From positions 1 to 16,225 of the forward strand of contig DAISJD010000070.1 of assembly GCA_036821645.1 (NCBI GenBank): DNA of 16,225 nt. The letters are read 5' to 3'. Source of the stretch: DAISJD01 sp036821645. Lineage in GTDB: Bacteria; Pseudomonadota; Alphaproteobacteria; ATCC43930; CGMCC-115725. Below are positions 1-7,054 of the stretch, piece by piece (position 1 is the first letter of the stretch; each line of letters starts with the position of its first letter). The notes beneath the pieces were generated by a model. The model saw only the letters and a program-made list of their open reading frames with translations. It was not told the DNA's origin and ran no database searches. The position numbers and the translations under genes are program-made.

Positions 1-1
1 C

Positions 2-1003
2 CCCATCCCCGATGCCCCCACCGATTTCATCGAAGGGCTCTATACGATGGGCGGCAATGGCGATCCATCGGCAGGAACCGGGGTCGGCATCCTGCTCTAT
101 ACCGCCAATCGATCGATGGTGGATCGCGCCTTCTTCACGGCCGACGGCGAAATGCTGTTGGTACCGCAACAAGGCGCCTTACGGATCGTCACCGAATGCG
201 GCTTGTTGGATGTCGCCCCCGGCGAAATCGCGGTTTTGCCGCGCGGCATGCGCTTTGCTGTGCATCTCAAAGACGGGGCTGCACGGGGATATATTTGTGA
301 AAATTACGGAACCCCCTTCCGCCTGCCCGATCTCGGACCGATCGGATCGAACGGTCTTGCCAATCCCCGCGATTTCCTAACCCCCGTTGCCGCTTATGAG
401 GATCGGGATCGTCCGGTCGAAATCGTGCAAAAATTCATGGGCCATCTTTGGACCACGGATCTTGCCCATTCGCCGTTCGATGTCGTCGCCTGGCACGGCA
501 ATTACGCCCCTTATAAATACGACCTTGCCCGGTTCAATACGATCGGCACGGTCAGTTTCGATCACCCCGATCCGTCGATCTTCACGGTCCTGACCGCACC
601 GTCCGAAGTGCCCGGCATGGCGAATGTCGATTTCGTGATCTTCCCGCCGCGCTGGATGGTGGCCGAACACACGTTTCGTCCGCCCTGGTTCCATCGCAAT
701 CTCATGAATGAATTCATGGGCCTGATCCATGGTGCCTACGACGCGAAGGCCGACGGGTTCAGTCCGGGCGGTGCCTCGCTCCATAATTGCATGTCGGGCC
801 ATGGCCCCGATCTGACGAGCTATGAACGCGCCGTCGCCGTCGATCTTGCCCCGCATAAGATCGATCATACCTTGGCCTTCATGTTCGAAACCCGCGCCGT
901 GATCCGCCCGAGTGCACAGGCCATGGCCAGTCCCGATCGTCAGGCCAATTACGATGCCTGCTGGGCCGGATTCCCGAATTCCTTCAAGAAAGACCGCGCA
1001 TGA
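2..1003 (+). CDS. hmgA: Homogentisate 1,2-dioxygenase, 3' part (5' end outside window)
   Basis: Fe(II) ring-cleaving dioxygenase that opens homogentisate to maleylacetoacetate in cytosolic Phe/Tyr catabolism. The frame is open from base 2, where the residues PIPDAPTDFIEGLYTMGGNGD match the family just before its cupin core. About 333 residues are present against roughly 430-445 in the family, so about 100 N-terminal residues lie upstream. The family's iron-site residues are visible: His at 692-694 in WFHRN, Glu at 710-712 in NEFMG, and His at 800-802 in SGHGPD. The motif FDHPDPSIFTVLTAP carries the catalytic-base histidine (His292 of the human enzyme). The stop overlaps the fahA start (ATGA), indicating translational coupling. 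No disruption is seen in the part present. The family call is firm; the true start cannot be seen. Confidence 0.96.
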   Translation, partial: PIPDAPTDFIEGLYTMGGNGDPSAGTGVGILLYTANRSMVDRAFFTADGEMLLVPQQGALRIVTECGLLDVAPGEIAVLPRGMRFAVHLKDGAARGYICENYGTPFRLPDLGPIGSNGLANPRDFLTPVAAYEDRDRPVEIVQKFMGHLWTTDLAHSPFDVVAWHGNYAPYKYDLARFNTIGTVSFDHPDPSIFTVLTAPSEVPGMANVDFVIFPPRWMVAEHTFRPPWFHRNLMNEFMGLIHGAYDAKADGFSPGGASLHNCMSGHGPDLTSYERAVAVDLAPHKIDHTLAFMFETRAVIRPSAQAMASPDRQANYDACWAGFPNSFKKDRA

Positions 1004-2316
1004 CCGCCTGCGATCGCACCCATGATGCCACCCGTCGTTCCTGGGTAGAGAGCGCCAATGACGGCGAGACGGATTTCCCGCTTCAGAACCTGCCGTTCGG
1101 TATCTTCAGCCCGCCCGGCGGCACGCCACGCGGCGGCGTCGCCATCGGCGATCAGATCCTGGACCTCGCAGCCCTTGCGGCTGCGGGGTTGCTGCGGGGT
1201 GATGCCCTCATTGCCGCAGAGGCCGCTGCTGGCGATACGCTCAACCCTTTGATGGGGTTGGGCAAGTCCCATCGGGTCGCCTTACGTCATGCCGTGTTCG
1301 ACCTCATGGAAACATCCGCCCATGAGCGGGCACGCGTCGCTGCTTGTCTGCATCCGGCGGCAACGGCGACCCTGCATCTGCCAGCCCGGATCGGGGATTA
1401 CACGGATTTTTACGCAGGCATCAACCATGCCCGCAATGTCGGTCAATTGCTGCGCCCCGATCAACCCTTGATGCCGAACTACAAATACGTCCCGATCGGC
1501 TATCATGGCCGGTCCTCGTCGATCAATGCGAGCGGGGTTGCCGTGCGTCGCCCCAACGGTCAACGCAAAGGCCCCCAAGAGACCGAACCCAGTTTCGGCC
1601 CGTCGCGCAATCTCGATTACGAGTTGGAATTGGGCATCTGGGTCGGCCCCGGCAACCCTCAAGGCACACCGATCGCGATCCGCCAAGCCGACGATCACCT
1701 GTTCGGGCTCTGTCTTTTGAACGATTGGTCGGCCCGCGACGTTCAAGGGTGGGAATATCAACCGCTCGGACCGTTTTTAGCCAAGAATTTCGCCACCACC
1801 CTGTCGCCCTGGATCGTTACGATGGAGGCGCTTGCCCCCTTCCGCACGGCCCAAAATCCGCGGCCCGCGGACGATCCCGCCCCCCTGCCCTATCTCGCCG
1901 ATGCCCAAGATCAAGCGATGGGGGCCTTTGATATCGGGCTCGACGTGTTCCTTTCTACCCCCCGCATGCGGGCGCTGGGGCTGGCACCGGAACGGCTTTC
2001 CCATGGCACGGCCACGGCCCTCTATTGGTCGCCGGCACAGCTCGTCACCCATCACGCCAGCGGCGGCTGCAATCTCAATCCCGGCGATCTCCTCGGCACG
2101 GGGACGATTTCCGGCACCACGCCTGATAGTTTCGGCTCGCTGCTCGAAATCACCTGGCGCGGCACGAAGCCGATCCGGCTTGCCTCGGACGAGGAACGGC
2201 GCTTCCTCGAAGATGGCGACCGGGTAATCATGCGGGCCCGCGCCGCGCGGCCGGGGGCCGTGTCGATCGGGTTCGGCGCATGCGAAGCGGAAATTCTACC
2301 GGCACCGGCGGTTTGA
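1000..2316 (+). CDS. fahA: Fumarylacetoacetase (FAH)
   Basis: Hydrolyses fumarylacetoacetate to fumarate and acetoacetate, the last step of the homogentisate pathway. The protein has 438 residues, close to the usual 410-440. An N-terminal FAH domain (RSWVESAN, DFPLQNLPFGIF, residues 13-36) precedes the catalytic domain. By alignment from memory to mouse FAH, the metal and active-site residues are D136, Y138 and H143 (in DYTDFYAGINHARNVG), E208 and E210 (YELELG), D242 (NDWSARD) and K262 (GPFLAKNF). R170 follows in YHGRSSS. The ATG overlaps the hmgA stop by ATGA, which supports this start even though the ribosome site (AGAAAG region) is weak. Maleylacetoacetate isomerase, needed between HmgA and FahA in the glutathione-dependent route, is not in the window. 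A 67-base gap with a GC-rich hairpin separates it from the next gene. Confidence 0.96.
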   Translation: MTACDRTHDATRRSWVESANDGETDFPLQNLPFGIFSPPGGTPRGGVAIGDQILDLAALAAAGLLRGDALIAAEAAAGDTLNPLMGLGKSHRVALRHAVFDLMETSAHERARVAACLHPAATATLHLPARIGDYTDFYAGINHARNVGQLLRPDQPLMPNYKYVPIGYHGRSSSINASGVAVRRPNGQRKGPQETEPSFGPSRNLDYELELGIWVGPGNPQGTPIAIRQADDHLFGLCLLNDWSARDVQGWEYQPLGPFLAKNFATTLSPWIVTMEALAPFRTAQNPRPADDPAPLPYLADAQDQAMGAFDIGLDVFLSTPRMRALGLAPERLSHGTATALYWSPAQLVTHHASGGCNLNPGDLLGTGTISGTTPDSFGSLLEITWRGTKPIRLASDEERRFLEDGDRVIMRARAARPGAVSIGFGACEAEILPAPAV

Positions 2317-2333
2317 TGCCCGCTTGATCGGTG

Positions 2334-2353
2334 CCGGGGCCTGGCGCCCCCGG
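2334..2353 (+). other. GC-rich hairpin between fahA and the first crotonase gene
   Basis: CCGGGG (2334-2339) pairs with CCCCGG (2348-2353) around an 8-base loop; one wobble and one A-T pair extend the stem outward. No U-run follows, so it is not a standard intrinsic terminator. It could partly attenuate or stabilise mRNA between the hmgA-fahA pair and the crotonases. Function is inferred. Confidence 0.35.
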
Positions 2354-2367
2354 TAACGCCCAGAATG

Positions 2368-2373
2368 AAGGAG
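2368..2373 (+). promoter_or_regulatory. Ribosome binding site of first crotonase gene
   Basis: AAGGAG with a 10-base spacer to the ATG at 2384. The two nearer upstream ATGs (2365 and 2374) are in another frame. This fixes the start of the first crotonase. Confidence 0.7.
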
Positions 2374-2383
2374 ATGGTGCCCC

Positions 2384-3148
2384 ATGCCCACCGATCAATC
2401 CCCCCTGGTCCTGATCCAACGACAGGGGCCCGTCCTCGCGATCCGGTTCAATCGACCGGACAAGAAAAATGCCCTCACCCGCCCCATGTATCGGGCGGTG
2501 ACCGCCGCCTTGCGCCAGGCGGAAACGGACCCCACCGTGCGCATCATCCTGTTCGGCGGTGTGGGCGATTGTTTCGCCGCCGGCCATGATCTGCACGATT
2601 TCCTCGCCAACCCCGAAATCGGCCCCACGGCACCGGGCGTCGAATTTCTGTCAACGCTGACCCAATCCTCCAAAATTTTGGTCGCAGGCATCCAAGGGGC
2701 GGCCTTGGGCATCGGATGCACCATGCTACTGCACTGCGATCTCGTCATCGCCGCCGCGAAGACGCGCCTGCATCTGCCCTTCGTCAATCTGGCCCTCGTC
2801 CCGGAAGCCGCCAGTTCCCGCCTGCTGCCTTGGCTCATCGGCCATCATCGGGCCGCCGAACTCTTGTTGTTGGGGGAGGCCATCGATGCCGAGGCGGCTC
2901 TCGACCTGGGCCTCGTCAACCGGGTGGTGACAGCGGACGCATTGGATCGCACCGTCGCCGACCTTGTCACCACCTTGGCCGCAAAGCCGCCGAACGCGCT
3001 CGGTGCCACCAAACGCCTGATCCGACCCGACCCGACCTGGATCGCCGATAGTATGGCCGCAGAATATGCGGTCCTCGGCAATCAGTTACAATCGCCTGAA
3101 TTGAAACAAGCGATCGCAGGTTTTTTTAGCGCGCGCAAACCGGGTTGA
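2384..3148 (+). CDS. Crotonase-fold acyl-CoA enzyme, PaaG/ECI-type active site (copy 1)
   Basis: A 254-residue cytosolic crotonase-superfamily protein acting on a CoA thioester. RFNRPDKKNAL (21-31), the oxyanion-hole segments CFAAGHDL (63-70) and GAALGIGCTM (105-114), and the CD at 118-119 define the fold. In enoyl-CoA hydratase two glutamates do catalysis. Here the first is replaced by Thr113 (GIGCTM) and the second by Phe133 (LPFVNLALV). An acidic residue, Glu141 in VPEAASS, sits where PaaG has its catalytic Asp and Eci1/ECI2 their catalytic Glu. A double-bond isomerase (delta3-delta2-enoyl-CoA or ring-epoxide type) is therefore likelier than a hydratase. The C-terminal helix (LQSPELKQAIAGFFSARKP) is family-typical. 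The true substrate is unknown; nearby aromatic catabolism makes aryl-acetyl-CoA-derived intermediates a reasonable guess. Its tandem paralogue follows 61 bases downstream. Confidence 0.88.
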   Translation: MPTDQSPLVLIQRQGPVLAIRFNRPDKKNALTRPMYRAVTAALRQAETDPTVRIILFGGVGDCFAAGHDLHDFLANPEIGPTAPGVEFLSTLTQSSKILVAGIQGAALGIGCTMLLHCDLVIAAAKTRLHLPFVNLALVPEAASSRLLPWLIGHHRAAELLLLGEAIDAEAALDLGLVNRVVTADALDRTVADLVTTLAAKPPNALGATKRLIRPDPTWIADSMAAEYAVLGNQLQSPELKQAIAGFFSARKPG

Positions 3149-3150
3149 AT

Positions 3151-3197
3151 TTGACATGAATACCTGTCACCGTCCGACCATATATATATATTTATAA
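3151..3197 (+). promoter_or_regulatory. AT-rich spacer with possible weak promoter before second crotonase
   Basis: The gap between the paralogues holds a TTGACA at 3151-3156 and an alternating TA tract running into TTTATAA (about 3180-3197), which is striking in GC-rich DNA. The TATATT-like hexamer lies about 30 bases past TTGACA, too far for a standard 17-base spacer. A separate promoter for copy 2 is therefore only possible. Melting of the AT tract could also help expose the ribosome site at 3198-3204. Confidence 0.3.
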
Positions 3198-3204
3198 GGG
3201 GAGG
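3198..3204 (+). promoter_or_regulatory. Ribosome binding site of second crotonase gene
   Basis: GGGGAGG with a 5-base spacer to the ATG at 3210. It is a strong purine-rich site and settles the start. Confidence 0.7.
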
Positions 3205-3209
3205 TTTCT

Positions 3210-4007
3210 ATGGCAGACGATCAATCCACCTTCGTTGCGGTCGAACAAGCGGGGCCGGTCGTGACGATCCGGTTCAATCGACCGGATAAGAAAAACGCCC
3301 TGACCTTTGCCATGTATCGCGCGGCCACCGCCGCCTTGCAGCAGGCCGAATCCGATCCCACCGTGCGCATCATCGTGCTGCGCGGGGCGGGCGACAGCTT
3401 CACATCCGGCAACGACCTGCAAGATTTTCTCACCCGCAGTGCGGGGCACGATGGATCGGCACCGCCCGCCACCCCCGATTCCCCGGTGATGCAGTATCTG
3501 AAGGCCCTTTCGAGCGCATCCAAGATCGTGGTCGCCGGGATTCAGGGGGCGGCCGTCGGCATCGGCACCACCATGCTGCTCCATTGCGATCTCATCGTCG
3601 CCGCCAAGAGTGCCCGCCTGCAACTGCCCTTCGTCAATCTGGCCCTCGTCCCGGAAGCCGCCAGTTCCCTCCTCTTGCCCCGGCTCATCGGCTATCACCG
3701 GGCGGCGGAACTGCTGCTGTTGGGTGATGCCATCGATGGGGCGACCGCCCACAGGATCGGCCTCGTCAATCGGTTGGTCGAAGATAGCGAGCTTGATGCG
3801 GCGGTGGCCCAGATCGTGGCCGCCCTTGCGGCAAAACCGCCCCAGGCACTGCTTGCGACCAAGCGTTTGATGAAAACCGATGGGGCCAGCACGGCAACCC
3901 GTATGGCCGAAGAATCCGTCGTCTTCGCCCAACAACTGCAATCGCCTGAACTGAAAGAGGCGATCCAAGCCTTCTTTGAAAAGCGCAAACCGAATTTCGG
4001 CGGTTAA
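3210..4007 (+). CDS. Crotonase-fold acyl-CoA enzyme, PaaG/ECI-type active site (copy 2)
   Basis: A 265-residue tandem paralogue of the preceding gene, roughly 60% identical by eye. Copy 2 carries about 8 extra residues in the variable loop near residues 78-90. RFNRPDKKNAL (21-31), FTSGNDL (64-70) and GIGTTMLLHCD (117-127) mark the crotonase fold. The two hydratase glutamates are again absent (Thr121, Phe141), while Glu149 in VPEAASS occupies the PaaG/ECI acid position. The C-terminus EKRKPNFGG resembles the end of PaaG-type proteins. An isomerase-like role on enoyl-CoA substrates is the best guess; a hydratase label is poorly supported. Both copies keep the same active-site substitutions, so neither looks degenerate. 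It is the last gene of the plus-strand block and is followed after 22 bases by an intrinsic terminator. Confidence 0.88.
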   Translation: MADDQSTFVAVEQAGPVVTIRFNRPDKKNALTFAMYRAATAALQQAESDPTVRIIVLRGAGDSFTSGNDLQDFLTRSAGHDGSAPPATPDSPVMQYLKALSSASKIVVAGIQGAAVGIGTTMLLHCDLIVAAKSARLQLPFVNLALVPEAASSLLLPRLIGYHRAAELLLLGDAIDGATAHRIGLVNRLVEDSELDAAVAQIVAALAAKPPQALLATKRLMKTDGASTATRMAEESVVFAQQLQSPELKEAIQAFFEKRKPNFGG

Positions 4008-4029
4008 CGAAAGATACCTAGCATGAATC

Positions 4030-4071
4030 AAAACCCCCCTCACACAGGGCATTGTGCGAAGGGGGTTTTTT
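4030..4071 (+). terminator. Intrinsic terminator between converging gene blocks
   Basis: AAAACCCCC (4030-4038) pairs with GGGGGTTTT (4061-4069), and an inner CAC/GTG helix extends the stem. It ends in TTTTTT on the plus strand. It lies 22 bases after the second crotonase stop and 30 bases after the oppF stop. On the minus strand the same stem ends in TTTT, so it may stop transcription from both sides. Confidence 0.85.
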
Positions 4072-4101
4072 AATGATAGCAAGTCGGCTGCTTTCGGCCG
4101 A

Positions 4102-5118
4102 TCACGCGGCCGATGCCGCCTGAAGCAGGGAAATCGCCTCTTTCCAGCGATGACAGGACACCGTGTGGCCGGGACTGACCGTTTCCAAGACCGGCGGCGT
4201 GTCGGTGCATTTCTCCATCGCCAAGGGGCAGCGGGTGCGGAACACGCAACCCGACGGTGGATTGATCGGGGATGGCAAGTCGCCGGTCAACTTAACCCGC
4301 ACCTTCTTGCGTTCGAGATCGGGATCGGGAATCGGCACGGCAGACAGCAGGGCCTGGGTATAGGGATGACGCGGATCGCTATAGATCGACGCACGATCCG
4401 CCATCTCGGCCACCTTGCCGAGATAAAGCACCATCACCCGATCGCTGATCAGGCGGACGACCGACAGGTTATGCGAGATGAAAATCAGGGCCAGGTTTTC
4501 CTCGCGCTGCAATTTGCGCAGCAGATTGATGATCTGGGCCTGGATCGACACGTCGAGGGCCGACACCGGCTCGTCGCAGACCACCAATTTCGGCTTTAAA
4601 ATCATCGCCCGGGCAATGCCGATCCGCTGACATTGGCCGCCGGAAAATTCATGGGGATAGCGATTGATCAGATTGGGCGACAGGCCGACCCGGCGCATCG
4701 CCTCGGCCACGCGTTTTTCTTTTTCTTCACGCGGCAGATTCGGCTCGAACGTGTCGAGCGGTTCGGCCACGATCGAGCCCACCGTCATCCGAGGATCGAG
4801 AGCGGCCAGGGGGTCTTGGAAAATAATCTGCATATCCCGGCGCAGGCCGCGCAACTCCGCTGCCTTGGCCTTGGTCAGATCCTGACCCAACCACACCACA
4901 TTGCCGCCGGTCGAACGGATCAATTGCAGGACGGCCCGGCCCAGAGTGGATTTGCCGCAACCGGATTCGCCGACCACGCCCAGGGTTTCACCGGCATAAA
5001 GATCGAAGGACACGCCATCGACCGCCTTGACGACCCGGGGTGCCGTGAACAGGCCGGATTTCAACGGAAAATGCACGCGCAGGTCACGCACGCTCAACAA
5101 AGGGGTTTTTGCGTTCAT
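4102..5118 (-). CDS. oppF: Oligopeptide ABC importer ATPase OppF
   Basis: One of two ATPase subunits that power the OppBC permease at the cytoplasmic face. The 338 residues show Walker A GESGCGKS (50-57), the Q-loop IIFQDP, signature FSGGQCQRIGIARAM (from 158), Walker B LVVCDEP (from 178) and switch His in FISHN. The C-terminal oligopeptide-transporter domain (HPYTQALLSAVPIPDP, INPPSGCVFRTRC) is nearly the same as in E. coli OppF. Four cysteines (291, 297, 304, 322) sit in this domain. The frame also has an ATG at 5127, but GAGGA touches that codon while lying 9 bases ahead of the ATG at 5118, so 5118 is chosen. The gene follows oppD after 12 bases and is the last of the operon. The residue after the switch His is Asn rather than the usual Asp, a mild variation. 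Confidence 0.95.
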   Translation of the reverse strand: MNAKTPLLSVRDLRVHFPLKSGLFTAPRVVKAVDGVSFDLYAGETLGVVGESGCGKSTLGRAVLQLIRSTGGNVVWLGQDLTKAKAAELRGLRRDMQIIFQDPLAALDPRMTVGSIVAEPLDTFEPNLPREEKEKRVAEAMRRVGLSPNLINRYPHEFSGGQCQRIGIARAMILKPKLVVCDEPVSALDVSIQAQIINLLRKLQREENLALIFISHNLSVVRLISDRVMVLYLGKVAEMADRASIYSDPRHPYTQALLSAVPIPDPDLERKKVRVKLTGDLPSPINPPSGCVFRTRCPLAMEKCTDTPPVLETVSPGHTVSCHRWKEAISLLQAASAA

Positions 5119-5127
5119 CGGACCCAT

Positions 5128-5132
5128 TCCTC
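5128..5132 (-). promoter_or_regulatory. Ribosome binding site deciding the oppF start
   Basis: GAGGA on the minus strand overlaps the oppD stop codon by two bases. It is directly against the ATG at 5127 but 9 bases from the ATG at 5118, favouring the shorter OppF and coupling to oppD translation. Confidence 0.55.
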
Positions 5133-6144
5133 AAGACAAATGATCGCGCAGACAGGCCGTCTGCCGATTGGCACCGATCATGCGGCTCGGCGGAACGGCT
5201 TGGCGACAGGGCTCGCTCACATAGCTGCACCGGGCGGCAAAGGCGCAGCCCTGGGGCAGGCGCATCAGGTTCGGCGGCTGACCCGGAATGGTCGGCATTT
5301 CCCCATCGGTCGCATCGTCCAGGCGCGGCATGGATTGCAGCAGAGCCTTGGTATAGGGGTGCAGGGGGCGATAGAAAATATCCTGCACATCCCCCTGTTC
5401 CACGATCCGACCGCCATACATCACCATCACGCGGTCGCAGAGACCGGCCACGACCCCGAGATCATGGGTGACGAGGATAATGGCATTGCCGGTAATCTGC
5501 TGTTGTTCCTTGAGCAGGTCCAGAATCTCGGCCTGAATCGTCACGTCGAGTGCCGTGGTCGGCTCGTCCGCGATCAAGAGATCGGGTTTGCCCATCATCC
5601 CCATCGCGATCATAACCCGTTGGCGCATACCGCCGGACAATTCATGGGGATATTGGTTCAGGCGTTTTTCGGGTTCGGGAATATGCACCTGTTCCAACAT
5701 CTTGAGGGCCGCCGTCACCGCCGCCTTGCCCGCGATATTGCGATGAAAGGTCAAGACCTCGACCAATTGTTCCCCAATCTTGAGATAGGGATTGAGAGCG
5801 GTCATCGGGTCTTGAAAAATCATCGACATGCGCGTACCGCGCAATTCGTTCAATTCGTCCTTGGGAATGCCTAAAATTTCTTTCCCATCGAATTTCACGC
5901 TGCCGGTGGCGCGGCCATTATTAGGCAGCAACCCCATGATCGTCATCAGAACCTGGCTTTTACCGGAGCCCGATTCACCGACGATCCCGACGGTTTCGCC
6001 CTTCTTGATCGTGAAATTGATCGCATTGACGGCATTCACCGTCCCGTCATGGGTTGAAAACCGGGTTTCCAGATTTTCAACCGACAGCAAAGCAGGATCT
6101 TGTGCCATTTTTTGGCTCTGTCTTTCTGGGGCCAAGCTCGACAT
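5131..6144 (-). CDS. oppD: Oligopeptide ABC importer ATPase OppD
   Basis: The second ATPase of the peptide importer, pairing with OppF on the OppBC permease. The 337 residues show Walker A GESGSGKS (56-63), Q-loop MIFQDPMTALNPY, signature LSGGMRQRVMIAM (from 169), Walker B LLIADEPTTALD (from 189) and switch His227 in THDLGVV. The C-terminal domain (HPYTKALLQSMPRL, IPGQPPNL, LPQGCAFAARC) matches OppD and holds four cysteines at 300, 306, 313 and 331. The start at 6144 overlaps the oppC stop as TGATG and has AAGGA 6 bases upstream (6151-6155). The alternative ATG at 6108 has only a weak site. The N-terminal 15 residues before LLSVENL are variable in the family. OppD rather than DppD is supported by close resemblance to E. 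coli OppD. Confidence 0.95.
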   Translation of the reverse strand: MSSLAPERQSQKMAQDPALLSVENLETRFSTHDGTVNAVNAINFTIKKGETVGIVGESGSGKSQVLMTIMGLLPNNGRATGSVKFDGKEILGIPKDELNELRGTRMSMIFQDPMTALNPYLKIGEQLVEVLTFHRNIAGKAAVTAALKMLEQVHIPEPEKRLNQYPHELSGGMRQRVMIAMGMMGKPDLLIADEPTTALDVTIQAEILDLLKEQQQITGNAIILVTHDLGVVAGLCDRVMVMYGGRIVEQGDVQDIFYRPLHPYTKALLQSMPRLDDATDGEMPTIPGQPPNLMRLPQGCAFAARCSYVSEPCRQAVPPSRMIGANRQTACLRDHLS

Positions 6145-7037
6145 CAGCGGTCCTTCGGATCAAGGGCGTCACGCAAGCCGTCACCCAGAAAATTAAAGGA
6201 AAAGAGGATGATGGTCAGGAAACCGGCCGGGAACAGCAGCGCCCAAGGCGCACTTTCCATCTTGGCCGCCCCCTCATTGATCAACACGCCGAGACTGGTC
6301 GCCGGCTCTTGAACGCCAAGCCCCAGAAACGACAGGAAGGATTCGATCAAGATCACGCGCGGCACCGTCAAGGTCAGGAACACGACCACGGGCCCGAGCG
6401 TGTTCGGGATGATGTGACGACGCACGATGTTCAAGTTGGAAACGCCGAACGCATTCGCCGCCTCAATGAATTCCCGGTGCTTCAAGGACATGGTCTGACC
6501 GCGCACGATCCGCGCCATGTCGAGCCATTCGACCGCACCGATCGCGACGAACATCAAAATGATTTCGCGACCGAAATAAACCGTCAGCAAAATCACGAAG
6601 AAAATGAATGGCAAGGAATAGAGAATATCGACGATGCGCATCATCACATTGTCGACCGTCCCACCCAAAAAGCCGGAAATCGCCCCGTAACTGACGCCGA
6701 TCGACAGGCTGACCAGAGAGGCGACGAGCCCGATCATCAAGGAAATGCGCGTCCCGTAGAACGTCCGGGCCAAGAGATCGCGGCCGTTACTGTCGGTGCC
6801 GAAATAGTAACCAGCGGCAAAATCGGGGGGGGTCGAGATATTGTTGATATCGGTATTCTCGATCGCATCAGGTCCAAGCACGAAGGAGAAGAGCGCCAAG
6901 GCCCCCATCAACAGCAACATGAAAAGACCCGCCATGGCCGCCCGATTGGCGATCAGACGGCGCATCGCACTTTGAAACAGGCTGATGCCTTGGACCTGTT
7001 CAGATGCCTGAACATTATCAACGGAGGTGACAGTCAT
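6144..7037 (-). CDS. oppC: Oligopeptide ABC importer permease OppC
   Basis: Inner-membrane permease subunit forming the translocation path with OppB. The 297 residues begin with a cytoplasmic stretch, then a membrane helix (AGLFMLLLMGALALFSFVL), a periplasmic loop containing YFGTDSNGRDLLAR, and five further hydrophobic segments. The cytoplasmic coupling motif (EAA loop) is EFIEAANAFGVSNLNIVRRH, which docks on an ATPase. The C-terminus FNFLGDGLRDALDPKDR is identical to E. coli OppC. The gene starts 17 bases after the oppB stop with a weak GGGAAA-type ribosome site, and its stop shares one base with the oppD start. No truncation or missing element is seen. Confidence 0.95.
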   Translation of the reverse strand: MTVTSVDNVQASEQVQGISLFQSAMRRLIANRAAMAGLFMLLLMGALALFSFVLGPDAIENTDINNISTPPDFAAGYYFGTDSNGRDLLARTFYGTRISLMIGLVASLVSLSIGVSYGAISGFLGGTVDNVMMRIVDILYSLPFIFFVILLTVYFGREIILMFVAIGAVEWLDMARIVRGQTMSLKHREFIEAANAFGVSNLNIVRRHIIPNTLGPVVVFLTLTVPRVILIESFLSFLGLGVQEPATSLGVLINEGAAKMESAPWALLFPAGFLTIILFSFNFLGDGLRDALDPKDR

Positions 7038-7054
7038 GGTGATTTCCCAAGGCC

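Noticed and set aside
3192..4082. A minus-strand open frame of 296 codons opposite the second crotonase
   Set aside because: Antisense to a conserved gene and reads through the terminator hairpin.
4633..5874. A 413-codon open frame on the plus strand spanning oppF and oppD
   Set aside because: Crosses two genes in antisense and shows no recognisable domain.
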